A program made the position numbers and the translations under genes. A stretch of 64,000 bases of DNA, taken from Brassica napus. Lineage: Eukaryota > Streptophyta > Magnoliopsida > Brassicales > Brassicaceae. Of this stretch, positions 46,911-59,142 are shown one piece after another (the stretch's first letter is position 1; the number at the start of each line of letters is the position of its first letter). The notes beneath the pieces were generated by a model, which saw only the letters and a list, made by a program, of their open reading frames with translations, did not search any database and had not been told where the DNA came from. The stretch lies in NCBI RefSeq assembly GCF_020379485.1, contig NC_063439.1:19344098-19408097 (forward strand), written 5' to 3'.

Positions 46911-49392
46911 TTTTGGAAGAGACTCTCTTTTGTTTTTCTTTGGTTGTATGACTATCTTTTTTATTGAACCTTTTTGTGTTTATATATAGGAGATGAATGA
47001 TTCTATGGTGAGCTTAGGGTCCCAATTGTATATCAGAATTGAATAACGTTTTGGAAGTTATTGGGACATATGGGTCGAATGATTTGACGTCAACATTTCT
47101 ATGTCTTCCCACATTAACATAAATCTATCCCCACAAATTAGTTTTTCTTGTTTGCAACCGAAACTGAATCAAATTATCTGCTTATGCAAGACATTAATTA
47201 GTGTGGACGCGTAAAACCAAAACACGTATACTTCAGCCTAGTTTAGCCATAAAACTGGTTTGGAACTTGCTCGGAATCAGACGCATAGGTCGGTACGTAT
47301 ATTGCCAAGTTATTGTGCAAAATAACAGTTACGTTATACCTATGCGAGCTACGTGCAATAAATTCATCGATATGGTAAGATAAAATTCGAGGAGATGATA
47401 GGAGATCGAGTGGTCCTTTCACCTTTGGATCATATGGAGATATTGAAATTGTGGTCCTTTAGAGGAATACGATCTATCAGAACATCGGAAACAAATGATT
47501 TATATGAAAGTCTATGCATATAATGATAACGTATAGTTTACAACTTTACATCCTATTAATACTGTCTTTTGTTTTTGTTTGACCAAATTCAATTAATATT
47601 GTTCATATTCATGCATGTTATGCGTAGTCAAGCGTGGACAAAGAGAGATACTAGCAATCTCATATCGAGAGATAAAGTGTAAGAGATCTAGCATCTTATC
47701 CAATAACCCTAAAACTGTAAACCATATTTGCTAGATAACGATTGATTTTGGAATTAAATAACGTTTGATAAGAGGACATATCAGTTTTACAGGAACTGAA
47801 ATTCAGTTACAAAGATTATAGGCATATAAAACTTTCGATATAGATAAATCATGAATTGAAATGAAGTTGTTAACGTGAAAAAATTACCTAATTATTTAAT
47901 TTGGTAAAACAAAATAATATGGACCACGTTAGCTAGGGATGTAGAAAGGAGTGTGGGGGTCGGGGACATGGTAGAGAGAGTGTATAAATATAGCAAAAAG
48001 GACGTAAAGTTTGTAGAGTCATGTGTTTCCCAATTAGCCATTCATTATTACAATTCAATTTCTTCACCTATAAAATTTTCAGACAAGAGTGGGTCTACTT
48101 TCTTTTTCCAATTATTTAAAAATTAAATCACACAAAATAAAGTATTAATATTATTATAATTACACGTGAATAGAATAATATACATAGACTTATGATATTT
48201 CACTTCTTAAAATTAATTTACAATTATTCAAACTCTAATGTGTTAGTTGAAAGGAAAATTGACAATTCTAGTATAAACAGTATTGTGAGCCGATTTGATC
48301 GATGAGATAAATGGACTCAAACAGTTTGAATTTTTTTTTTGTTATTAAGATATCTACACTCCCATGTAATAAATGGGTATATGACCTGATATTGTTATTT
48401 GTGGACCTAACTATTTTAAATTATCTGCGGTCGTTGTTCCAAGACAATGGAATTAGATTAGTGGTTTAACTAAATGTTCATGATATCGTGTACATCAAGA
48501 GGATTAGTTTTAGATTCTAAGAAAGTGCAAATTAAGCCGAATATTAGAAACAAATGTACAAGAGATCAGCATGAAATAAGAAATACCATAAAAATGGATC
48601 TCAAAAAACGCGCAGAGTGGTCTAGGTAGATGTGAATCTCCATAAGATAAGTGGAATTGTTCGCCATTCAATCATCTATCTAATATTTTCATAGCATAAT
48701 TAACTAACGTTAGAAAAGTTGTTTCCAAAACTATAATTTTACTATAGACAGTTTCATTTGATTAGCCACATACGTTGATTAGACTGTTAGGTTTGAAAAA
48801 ATGGTGAAACGAAACAAGGAATGGAAAAGTCCAGAGAGATCAACCAAAATGTCATGTACAAAGAATCAATGACACTCTCTAGACACTAGACAGCCCCTGC
48901 TGATGAATGTTTTGTTAGTACAGAGAAAGTCGTGACCAAGGGAAGAAGTGTGTTTCTGTAACTTTTGATTTTATCCATCTTCAGAGTTATTCAAAGACTT
49001 CTCAGGTTTTATATAGAAACACGTAACTCGCCGGAGACCGAGATCGAAGCAATGTTTTTTGGCAAGACAAGTTGAATAGAGAGAGGGGGACCATAAGCAC
49101 ATGCAAGGTTTGGTCTCATTTGAATATATAACCAGTCTTTGTCTCTCTTTCATCACTGTTAACAAGTCTCTCTACATTTAAGTCTTGAGAGCTTAGACAA
49201 GACATGAAATTATCAATATCGCCGTCTCTAGACAAAGTCGTAATCAGAGATTTTATCTATCTAGGGGTCAATTTTAAACTCTTCCAAAGATTTAAAGAAA
49301 GTATTCAGTATATTACATGAAACAATTGAGACTTTACAATTGAACTTTTGGTTTTTAAATTGTTGCCAAATGAAACAAAAAAAGATAATCAG
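46911..49392. other. RGF9 upstream region and spacer
   Basis: About 2.5 kb, AT-rich, with no other gene recognised. It includes the RGF9 promoter (a TATATATAGG box near 46980) and, at its right end, the 3' UTR of the next minus-strand gene. Confidence 0.5.
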
Positions 49393-50575
49393 TTAAAAAA
49401 ACCCCTGGCCGGTAGAGTTTGGATGGTGGTTACCAGGCTCAGCCTCACGCAAGCTGAAATCCTGAAGGGTTCTTCGAACAGGACTGGAGAGACCATTTGG
49501 TTGAGTCAAAAAGACTTTGTCCTGGTTAAAATCATAGTGTTGTGGTATGTGACTTGGAGGAGCGTGAGCTGCTGAAGAAGTATGTACGTTTGGTGGAGCG
49601 AATTGGGTGTGGATCTGATGGAACTCTTGCATGGGGGCTGGCGTCGAAGTCTCCTCAGGTTCATATTCAAGCTCATTCTGTATAAAGGGTTTTGTAACAG
49701 CAACACACAAAGTGACTTTCAAATCAAACAAATCATAACACTTGTTTGGGTTATAAAGCATAAACACAAACCAGATACTGTTTCAAGAAGGAAAGAACCT
49801 GCAAGTAGGTAGTAATATCATCTGTGGACACTCTTGTTCCTTCTTCTTCTTGTCTCACAATCCATTGGTGAAGCTTCTCCTGTAAAACAAGAAGAAGTTG
49901 AATTCAGCGGAACAGTTCAAATGATTCCAAGATCTCATGAAAATGTAACAAAAAAAACAAGAAGACTACAAAATCGCGTTACGCATCCACTAAAGAGGAT
50001 CCGAGTTGTTTATATACATACCTTGAACTAAACTAGACACGTTAGATATCAAAAGGCTACAATTTTGTACGAGTAAGACTGCTTAGCTTCAGAGATCAGG
50101 ACATAAAAACCCCTAATGAATGAAACCCTCCAAGCTCATCAACCTTAGGCCCTGAGCTAAAGCAAAACTAGGCACTTCAAGATCAAAAGGCCACAACTTT
50201 GTACCAAAGCAACACAAGAACCAAGATTGAATATATCCATGAATTTCAGGTTACTGTATATAAAACATGTTCGATGATTCATTACAAAGAAAAGTATTCA
50301 ACTTTGTGTTCCCCCTGAAAAGAATCAGACTATCTATAATCTACCAAACCCAGAAACCAAACATCAAAACAAGATGTATAATAGAACAAAGGCCAAGAGA
50401 GAGAGAGAGGACAGACCAGCCCGCGACGTTCACCGGCGAGGAAAGAGACGCGTTGATGGTTCATGGCGTGTGTATAGAGCTGAGATAGCGAATTAGCAGC
50501 ACCTCGAAAAGCGCCGTACATGGTTCGATCCACCTCATCGAGTCGACTGGCGTCAGATTTTCGCTTCTTCCCCAT
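49393..50575 (-). CDS. Conserved plant protein of unknown function (At5g64780-like, 3 exons)
   Basis: Minus-strand exons 50575-50417, 49879-49799 and 49677-49393 join to 174 residues. The N-terminus MGKKRKSDASRLDEVDRTMY is followed by SLSQLYTHAMNHQRVSFLAG and EKLHQWIVRQEEEGTRVST. The C-terminal half is rich in Pro, Gln and His and ends near PNGLSSPVRRTLQDF. This N-terminal pattern is a conserved plant-specific family, sometimes labelled UCP009193 in Arabidopsis. No catalytic motif, signal peptide or membrane segment is visible. A nuclear or cytosolic regulatory protein is possible, but nothing here proves a function. The start follows a typical A-rich context and all introns have GT-AG ends. 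Confidence 0.88.
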
Positions 50576-52505
50576 TATTAGAGCACGGATGAATCAAAGT
50601 CCCAAGGCTTTCGAGATTCTTTTGAATTTGTAAATTAGGGATTTGATTCGATAAAAGGTAAAGACGAGAGAATGATTGTTGGTGAGGCAAAGAAAAAGAG
50701 ACTTGTGGCGTTTACTCTGTTTATTTTCTGCCACGTGGATTTCATGCTACTTATTGGGTCCTACATATGTTTTGGGTCCACCATTGTTATTTTGCTACGT
50801 GGATTTTAGCCTTTTTATTGTTTAATAAAATACTACTAGTAGCTAAAGAATATATATTTTTTAATCAATAAAATAATAGAGATTTAAATATTGAATAAAA
50901 TGAAGCAACTTTACATAGCACCAAATATACCATAGAAAAAAAAATCGTTATTTCACTATCTATTTTCTTACAGCCCACAAATTTTCGTTATTTTTAACGT
51001 TTAAAAATGTTATATATAAGCTTTGAAATATTTTATTTTTGTAAATTAGCATTGAAACATTAATAAGCAAAAAAACATCATGCATTGAAATTTCCGTTCT
51101 TTCCGGTATTTGTACAACAGTTCATACGATGGAACACCGAAGTTTATGCTTAGATTCAACGGAACAATTAAGGAAGGTGTGCAATAATTTAGATAAACAA
51201 TGGTGCGTTGTGAACTATGACTCGGTCAGTATCTAGATGGCGTTGCTCCGGACCTACACACTGCCTGTTACCAAGGTGACTGCACCGCGATGGAGGGGGG
51301 GGTACAACCAACATGTAGTTTAGCTTGATTACTAAAAATAGTGGCATGCATTAGTGTGAGATTGCTTGTTTCCTATTAAGATAGTTAATGTAAGTGACGA
51401 TCTAAAGATCAGCTTCCTGTTTGGAAGACCATTGTCGTTGGACTTGTTCTTATTGAATCGGACCAGTCACGGCTATATAATTTGTTTCTTTTTGCATCTT
51501 TAGTGGAATTGATGTCATACAAATAACTGATTACTTGGTGTTTGATTGATAACATTTGAATTAGTTGATTTATAATATATGTTTTGTAGACTGGTATAGT
51601 TAAATCTTTTTTTGAGCAATGGTATAATTAAATCATATACTCGTTATAGTGTTATTTTTCACTTGAGTTTCAGTTTTGATTTGTGTGTAATATTGTTCAT
51701 TATGGATACTCAAAAGCGCTGAGCTGTATATCGTCATTTCACAAATTTATAATAATGATTATTATATTATTCTGTAATTTCACTGTTGCGTTAAATTTTG
51801 TCTACTGATTTTCTCGTCATATTAACCTAGTTTTTTATTTTCTACACCAATTATGATCTAGGTAGAAATATTTTGCAGACCTTGTGACATCCAAATGGAA
51901 AGACATGGACATGACGATAAATGCGGGTCGTTGAGAGTACTAAATGCTATTCGAAAGAGGGATGTGTATATATGCCCCAGTGCTTTCATATTTTTTATAT
52001 ATTTGTCTATATTATTTTAATTTTTCACCTATTATCAATATGAGTAATAGTGTAATACACATGTTTACATAATAAGAGTTCGAGCAAAAAAATCAAATCA
52101 TATATATTATTCTGTTTTTTCTTAAGGTATAGACTAGATTAAAGTAGTTCGTAGATGTGACTGAGATTTTTGGGGTTTGTAAAGCCAAATAGTTGGAAGC
52201 GATTGCGTACATAGAACATACTGATTACATGAAAGCAGAACTAGGATCGATCTATTATCATTTCTAATTTGTTAATACGCACATAATTATTCTTGTACGA
52301 AATGATAAGTTTAGATAATTGTGTAGTCATATCACTGCAATAACTAATGTAATGAATGCTGCTGCTGACCCATTATATTTAATATTATTTATTCTCTCCT
52401 TTGTTCCTCTTTAATTCTCTTAGGTCTTAATACAGAGAAGAAGAGGAAGAAGAGTAATCAAGATTTGAGAGAGAGATATTCAAGTTTTTTTTTTCATTTT
52501 TAAAG
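50576..52505. other. Spacer; expected GH17 gene absent
   Basis: About 1.9 kb with no gene recognised. In the Arabidopsis block a glycoside hydrolase family 17 gene (At5g64790) lies between the two neighbouring genes; no trace of its conserved blocks was seen here. The last 150 bases contain the CLE21 promoter/leader. Confidence 0.5.
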
Positions 52506-52829
52506 ATGGTACTATTTTCTTCGCGGTGTGCAATGAAACGAGATGTTGTTATCAGTGTGATGATCTTTATAATCTTAGTTTTAATAATTTTGTCGCGTTC
52601 GAGTTCTATCCAGGCTGGAAGATTCATCACTACGAAAAGAAGGCATAATTTGAGCGTTGCTCGAGTACAAGATTACAAGAATCATCACGCGTTTGTGATC
52701 ACGGAGATGTCAACGTTTAATAAATTCAGAGGAAGAGCATCTAAAGTTAGGAGAAAGATAGACGGTAACGAAGACGAAGAAGAGAAGCGAATCATCCCGG
52801 CAGGTCCAAACCCCTTGCACAACAGGTAG
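52506..52829 (+). CDS. CLE21: CLE21 signalling peptide precursor
   Basis: A single exon of 107 residues. A hydrophobic N-terminal segment (VVISVMIFIILVLIIL) forms the signal peptide. The variable region follows, and the C-terminus is KRIIPAGPNPLHNR. This is the CLE motif with conserved Pro4, Gly6, Pro7, Pro9 and His11. The secreted dodecapeptide would act as a ligand for CLV1-type receptor kinases. Two starts are possible: 52506, or the in-frame ATG at 52533, which gives a more typical signal peptide. The assignment to CLE21 relies on position before WRKY51, as in At5g64800, and on the motif. Confidence 0.88.
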   Translation: MVLFSSRCAMKRDVVISVMIFIILVLIILSRSSSIQAGRFITTKRRHNLSVARVQDYKNHHAFVITEMSTFNKFRGRASKVRRKIDGNEDEEEKRIIPAGPNPLHNR

Positions 52830-53739
52830 TAGGTTAATGAGAGATGCAAAACATACTTCGACTGCATAATTAGTTCATTATATATATATATACAAATATT
52901 AGTTTTGATTTTGAGATTAATAATTGTTCTGAAGATAACACATTTTCTGCTAAAGTTTCATTCATCTCGTTAGATCGATATTGTATTGAGAAGCTTTTTA
53001 GATTGGGCTGGAAAATCTAATATATGTGACTGTGAGGTAGCGTATTGGTGTTTAAAACCTCAAATGTCTATTATTTGTAACGAATGTAAATAGACTTGCC
53101 CAACCGATAAGTAAAAAGTCTTTAAGATCCCGAGTTCAAATAACGACAACAACAACAGAGTACCTAACATGCCCTCAGTTCCACCCAAAGAATCATGGAT
53201 ACAAGGTCCAGAACTTTTTGTTGACCAGCAAAGTTGTCAAATAGCTCAACTCAAACCCTATTTTGTTGGGATGTAAATGTTATTCAGGGTTCTACAAAGC
53301 TAGTTTAATAAAAATTGGACCCACAACTTTCTTCATGCTTCCCATTGGAACTCAAGGAATATCAATATCATTTTATAGTAAAATAAATTTTCCTAGCATA
53401 CAGAAGGATGCATTTGTTTTTTTTTTTCATCAGAAATATATATATATATTCCATAACTGAGTTCCTTACAAGAACAAAAAACACCATCAACCTTCTAACA
53501 TCAAGCCTTGACATAAACAGGCCGAGAACACCTAAATCAATGAAAAAGAAAAAGAAGGATGCATTTATTTATTTTCTAATAGGTGGTAGGCGTTCATTAA
53601 TATATATATCTCCATCACTTTCAAAGCAATTCATAAAAGATACTTGCAGTAGTACATAAGTAAATTTTGTAATTATAGACTTACCCCCACAAAATGGTTT
53701 ATCTAGACTTGAACCCCACACTGGCATATGTGTTTACCT

Positions 53740-53752
53740 TTGACCAGCCGCC
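53740..53752 (+). promoter_or_regulatory. Abutting W-box and GCC-box
   Basis: TTGACC is immediately followed by AGCCGCC, about 1.3 kb upstream of WRKY51. They are core binding sites for WRKY and ERF factors respectively. The sites are seen; their use is inference. Confidence 0.45.
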
Positions 53753-54734
53753 GCTCATCTGTTTCAGTCTTTCAGTTTATTTTAAGTACAGTATGTTTTT
53801 TCTTCTGCTTAAACTTACATTAATCGTATATTTTAAGCACCATTGATTTCAGAGTTAAAGCAGCACACTATCTGGTTTCAAAATTCTAACCATTAGCATG
53901 TAATAACTAACTCAAACAGGTAGTATATATATGATTAGCTCGCATGTATTTTCTTACAATAAAGCTACATCACATGTTTCTGTTTTTTCTCTCTGTTAAT
54001 TCATTTGTTTGAACTTCTGACCCAATAAACACCACTTTGGATCATTGCAATGACAAACACAATCAACAGTGGCACGAGGAAATTTCGTCCTACGGTCCTA
54101 CCTTCAAGACAAGATTAAAAGACCACTTTGGATCGTTGACTTAGGAATAGACTTTGAAATTTTGTTCATGTATACGTGGGTCAGTGCTATGAGCTAGAAC
54201 TTAAACAAAACGAATTTTTAAAATAATATATGATCTTTTGTCAATAACAAGAAACAATGACGTAATTAGTTATAGGCTTCCTATAAAAAACTGGAGTAAA
54301 TTTGATTTATAAGTTTTTTGAAAACATATCGATGCGTTATGCTTGACCAAATATATGAATCTTTTTATTAACATCTGCATTAGATTAGATACGATAGCCT
54401 TTGTTTTATATCGCTTTAACGAAAGTTAGGCCAAACAAATCGGTAAAGTTTAACACAAATATCTATGAAAATATAATTACATTTTCAAGAATTTAATAAG
54501 TCAAATCTTATTGTCTTGGTGTGCACTGTAAAGTACAGAAAGTCCTGTCTGTTTCAGACGCAGCAGAAGCAAACATACAACTTGCATCTTCAGCCGTCGA
54601 TCTGCAAACCAAAATCCAAATATTCACGTTCCCGAGCACTAACGTTAAGGTGGGCCGTAACGTAGGTGATAACATCTCTAGAAGCAAAACTCATTAAGGT
54701 GGAAGCTCACTTTTCACCACCCTGCCGTCGCTCC

Positions 54735-54756
54735 TTACGTCATTTTGATGACGTAA
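54735..54756 (+). promoter_or_regulatory. as-1-like TGACG palindrome
   Basis: TTACGTCA, six spacer bases and TGACGTAA form a perfect inverted pair about 290 bases before the WRKY51 start. Paired TGACG sites are bound by TGA bZIP factors acting with NPR1 in salicylic-acid responses. Confidence 0.65.
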
Positions 54757-54773
54757 TCGTTCTCTTCTTTCCA

Positions 54774-54779
54774 CACGTG
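54774..54779 (+). promoter_or_regulatory. G-box CACGTG
   Basis: A perfect CACGTG hexamer within ACACGTGG, 18 bases after the TGACG palindrome and upstream of WRKY51. It is a potential bZIP or bHLH site. Confidence 0.5.
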
Positions 54780-55047
54780 GTCTTGAAGCACCTTCCTAGT
54801 ATCTACCCTGAAATTGCTTGTCATTAGTAAATGTTTATTAATCTTATCTCTTACTTAAATTATCTTTCTTTATAATTTTCTTAAAAAGATTCGTACATAA
54901 ATTACTAAAGATATATTATATATATGCATATAAATAAATGACAATTCATCTCTTTGTCTCCCCTTCTTCACTTGCTGTGCTAGTTCTTAGATGCTTTAAG
55001 ATCTCTCTGTCTTTCATTTTTTTTTTGGTATTTAAAAAGAAAGAAAA

Positions 55048-56265
55048 ATGAATATTTCCCAAAACCCTAGCCCTAATTTCCCCTTCTTCTCTGATGAAAA
55101 CCTTATTAATCCTTTCATGGATAATTTCGATTTCACGGATTTGATCTTCGACGTTAATGAAGGAGGCAACAATAATGGATTCATCCAGGAGGAAACTTCA
55201 TCTCCGATAAGCATCGTTTCATCGGAGACATTTACCGGCGAAAGCGGTGGATCCGGCAGCGGAATAACGACGTCAAGTAAAAAGGAACCAACGTGAGTTT
55301 TAGTTATATTTGTTGGCTAGATTCTTCGTAACCAAAACTTTATCAACTTTATTAATATATAACAATTGTTTTAATAGTTTTGGATGCAAAAGTAGGGGAA
55401 GTAAAGACGGTGAGACGAAGGAGATGGGCCATAGAGTTGCATTTAGAACGAGATCAAAGATTGATGTGATGGATGATGGTTATAAATGGAGGAAATATGG
55501 GAAGAAATCTGTGAAGAACAACACAAACAAGAGGTAATCAATTCATCGAAAAGTTGAATAACTCGTTTCATTTAATTATTGAATGATAATATCAGTAGTT
55601 TGTTTATTAAAAGTTATTATATGGTTGCTTGATCATTTTCTATCATCATCTTGTAATCCTATTGGTATACTAGAATATATTCCACTAATTAACTAGATCA
55701 TATAGTGATTTGAAAACTGTTTAATGGTCCCGTATTAATTACCAACCAACCCACTAGTATTAAAAAAAAAAAACAGATTCCACATGCATCCTTGTCTACG
55801 TTTTGTGTTTATATATATATATTCATATTTTCTGATTGAAAAGAGGTAAATTTACTAATCCATGGCTGGGAATCATTGAGCATATAGATCTTATTTTGAC
55901 TTATATATCATTGAAGAAACAAAACAAATCGCCCACATGTATCTTGAAAACACACTTTAGAGATCAGTCTCGGCTATGCAGTTTATTATTGGTGGGAAAT
56001 TTATTAAAGTAACTAAAACTAATGAATGTCAATATATGTATATAGGAATTACTACAAATGCTCAAATGAAGGTTGCACGGTGAAGAAGAGAGTAGAGAGA
56101 GATGGTGAGGATGCATCTTATGTGATTACAACATATGATGGAGTGCATAACCATGAGAGTCCCTCACATGTCTATTACAATGACATGGTTTTGTTATATG
56201 ATCATGATAATTGGAACCAACACTCTCTTCTTCAAGCTATCCAACAAATATCTCCTCCATACTGA
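55048..56265 (+). CDS. WRKY51: WRKY51, group IIc WRKY transcription factor (3 exons)
   Basis: Exons 55048-55292, 55393-55533 and 56046-56265 join to 201 residues. The WRKY domain lies around residues 112-170: [17 protein letters not shown], then [15 protein letters not shown] and [13 protein letters not shown]. The heptapeptide is WRKYGKK rather than WRKYGQK, the variant typical of WRKY50/51/59, which alters W-box affinity. The C-X4-C-X23-H-X-H zinc ligands are intact. The second intron splits an Arg codon inside the domain, the conserved R-type position. In Arabidopsis WRKY50 and WRKY51 mediate salicylate-linked repression of jasmonate responses. The protein is nuclear. Collinear with At5g64810. 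Confidence 0.95.
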
Positions 56266-56667
56266 GATTATTAGATAACTACCATCGTAATCTCAATGTA
56301 TTATTGCCTTGTGTAATAATAAAAAGTTGGTTATATTGCTTATAACTGTATTGATATAATGTAAATGGTTATGAAACCTTTTGTAGTTATCTTTTTTTTT
56401 TGTTCACCTTTGTAGTTATCTAGATATGATCAAAATATCAATGTATATATAGTTCATAATATGCAGTATTGTACTTAATTTTATAAAATGTCTAGAATGA
56501 TTTTTCCTGGATGTTATTAACCGATACAATCATACCAAGTATACATATATGTGTTAAAGAGTTATCTCTTCTTGTAATAAAGGTGGAAGAAGAAACCACT
56601 TGACTGCGTACAATATCATCGCTAGAGTTCTCATCTTCTATGTGTCTTTGAAATATACTACATCCGC
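56266..56667. other. WRKY51 3' flank
   Basis: T-rich 3' UTR and spacer with no other gene. Confidence 0.5.
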
Positions 56668-57373
56668 TAGGGGTATCAAAATGAGTTATAGCTCATGAGC
56701 ATGATCTCTGTTTTTTAGATTCATTTAATAAATAAACTTAATAATTGAGCTTAAATTAGATCACTAGTTATATGAACAATCTTTAATGATCATGAGCTAA
56801 TTCATGAGCTTGGTCGCTTTTATACTTTATATATACATATGAATTCAATTTTTGTTATGCAAGAAAATATAGTTTCTTATAATCGTACTTATCTTCTAAA
56901 ATTAAAATGTAAAACCAAAAAATTATAAATATATACAAAAATGTAAAAGAATATTAATATCAATCCTCGTATCATATATCTTTAGAATTAAAATCTAAAA
57001 CAAAATATTCCTAAGACTCTCATGCAAAATATATATCTTTATTATTTGAATAAATAAAGATTTTGAACATGAATCATCTCAAGACTTTTATGTAGAATAG
57101 TTTTTCGGATCACTAGTTTAGCTTTGATTTAATTTATTATTAGGTGTTATATTTATTCAGTATTTAATATTAATGTTTTGGATTAACTTTAAATTATACT
57201 ATGAAAATATTTCATCTTCTAATTTATTTTCTAATTTTTATTTTTATATTTGATCGCGAGTTAGCTCATTTAACTCATAATCTAGATGATCTGAGTTCGA
57301 GTTTACATATTGAAGCTTATACAATAAATGAGCTGAGCTGAGTTGAGCGAGTTAGCTTATTTTGACACCCCTA
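56668..57373. mobile_element. MITE-like element with GAGCTCATGAGC repeats
   Basis: Begins TAGGGGTATCAAAATGAGTT and ends (reversed) TAGGGGTGTCAAAATAAGCT, so the termini are inverted. The interior repeats motifs such as GAGCTNANNATGAGC. It has no coding capacity. An 8-base TSD was not found, perhaps because a Helitron fragment now abuts the right end. Confidence 0.65.
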
Positions 57374-57780
57374 CCCTATATATTAATCCTAGAGGATTAC
57401 AACATGTTTTTGTAGATATGTGTCATCACGAAGATGATTCTTAGAATTCTTAGAAAATAATTGGTGCATATAAACATATACTATGTTTTTTTATTAAAAC
57501 GATAAATTAATTAGTAGTGTACAAAATAATTTTTTTTTCCTTAAATAAAAACTACAGAATTACATAATATGATTAACATATATATAATAATTAATAATTA
57601 TGAATAATACATATTTGATAAATATGATTAAAAATATATAGATTTTTTCTTATATGTTATATTTTGATTTTTTTAAACAACTATAAATTACTAAAAGTGG
57701 TAAAATTCTCATACTGAAAATTTTGCGATCAATGGTTTAATTTTTTTTGTTCAAGCAAAATACAAATGATCATATATCGT
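57374..57780 (+). mobile_element. Truncated Helitron, family of the 35.5 kb copy
   Basis: Starts CCCTATATATTAATCC and matches the first 400 bases or so of the 35453-36459 element, including ACAACATGTTTTTGTAG and GTGTCATCAC. The 3' half is missing. Confidence 0.6.
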
Positions 57781-59142
57781 AGGGGTGAGAGTTTGGGTTT
57801 GTATCCGGTATTTAGAATTTTCGTATATTTCGGTATAAAGGTATAGAAACCGTTTGGGTATTTTTACACTTCGGATCAGGTTCAGGTATTTTATGTTAGG
57901 ATATTTTGGATCAGGTTACGATATTCAAATTTTGAGAAAAAAATAAATAAATTATTCATTGTTTGCGTTTTTTGTATTTAAAATATACTTTTAACTTAAC
58001 TAATTTTTAAAAGATTAAACTATTCATAGGTTTAGAGATAAACTTTAATTCGAAGTGATCCTGACAATCCCAAAAAAACACACTTCTTCAAATCGAAGTG
58101 ATTTTTAATGTTGGAAGCACTATATATATTATTTCATTCAGATTAAATAATTTAGTCTTGATTTTGTTTCTTAAAAAGCTTTTAATGAAATATCTTGACA
58201 AGATTCCAGTCACCTTCTTTTGAGTTTGTTCGAAGAATGAGAGATTTGATCATTCGTCTAATATTTGTTTCTCCTTAATATCCTATATAACTATTATAAT
58301 TGTAAGAATGAGAGATTTGAACTATTTATTATAATTTTCAGGTTTATCATTTAATAAATCAAATAGTTCTTAGTTTATACATAGTTTACATAAAATAGAA
58401 TGGTAAACTATTATATATATTTTTTAATCTATATACTCTTAAGTAACTAAACCTCAAAAGAAAGGCTAATAAAATAAGGAATTTTTTTTTGTTCTAGAAT
58501 TAGATGATTTTTAGACTGTACTGGTGAATATATACTAGACAAACATCTATTTATCGAGTCTGCACTTATATTTTATAACTTGATATATTAGATTTGAACA
58601 TTAGCCTCTTAATAGAGTTTGCTGTTGATTTTCTTTAAAATATTGATATTTAGATATGTATTTAGAGTGAAACTAATTTTTATAAATGTTTATATTTTTA
58701 AATTGACACTTATGTAATTCACCAAATTCATTGAAAAAGTTTTTAAAAAAGCTAAATTCATATCAATGAACGAGAGACGAGAACCATAACATAATTTTAA
58801 AGAGGTAGAAAATGAGATCACTTATGGAGATTCAATAGTAAACAAATCGAGAGCAGAAAACCTAATCCTCTTTCGTCATTATACAATCGATGTTGCTTAT
58901 CTAGTTTTGGTGATTTGTGTCAATCACAAAACTTAATTTTCTTTTGTGCATATGAAATCTTAAAAATAATTAAAATAAACTGTAAGACATTAACTCTTCA
59001 ACAACAATGATACATTTAAGAGACCGATATTTGTATTTCTCATACGTAAACATTTTACGATCGTTAAAATTGTAATGTTGCATAATCTTAAAGCCATTTA
59101 ATGAACAAAAATTATTATAAAAACTCAGCCCAAAAGTAACAT
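57781..59142. other. Spacer with MITE remnant
   Basis: At 57781-57960, phrases such as GTTTGGGTATTTTTACACTTC and GGATCAGGTT resemble the hAT MITE family near 44.7 kb. The rest is AT-rich, without a gene. Confidence 0.5.

Larger units (their letters stand above)
52830..55047 (+). other. WRKY51 upstream region
   Basis: About 2.2 kb without another gene. It contains several stress-type cis motifs close to the coding region, annotated separately, and some AT-rich and A-rich stretches. Confidence 0.5.

Noticed and set aside
53030..53160. tRNA-like A-box/B-box pair (GAGGTAGCGTATTGGTG and CGAGTTCAAAT)
   Set aside because: The B box is imperfect and no fold, tail or TSD supports a tRNA or SINE.
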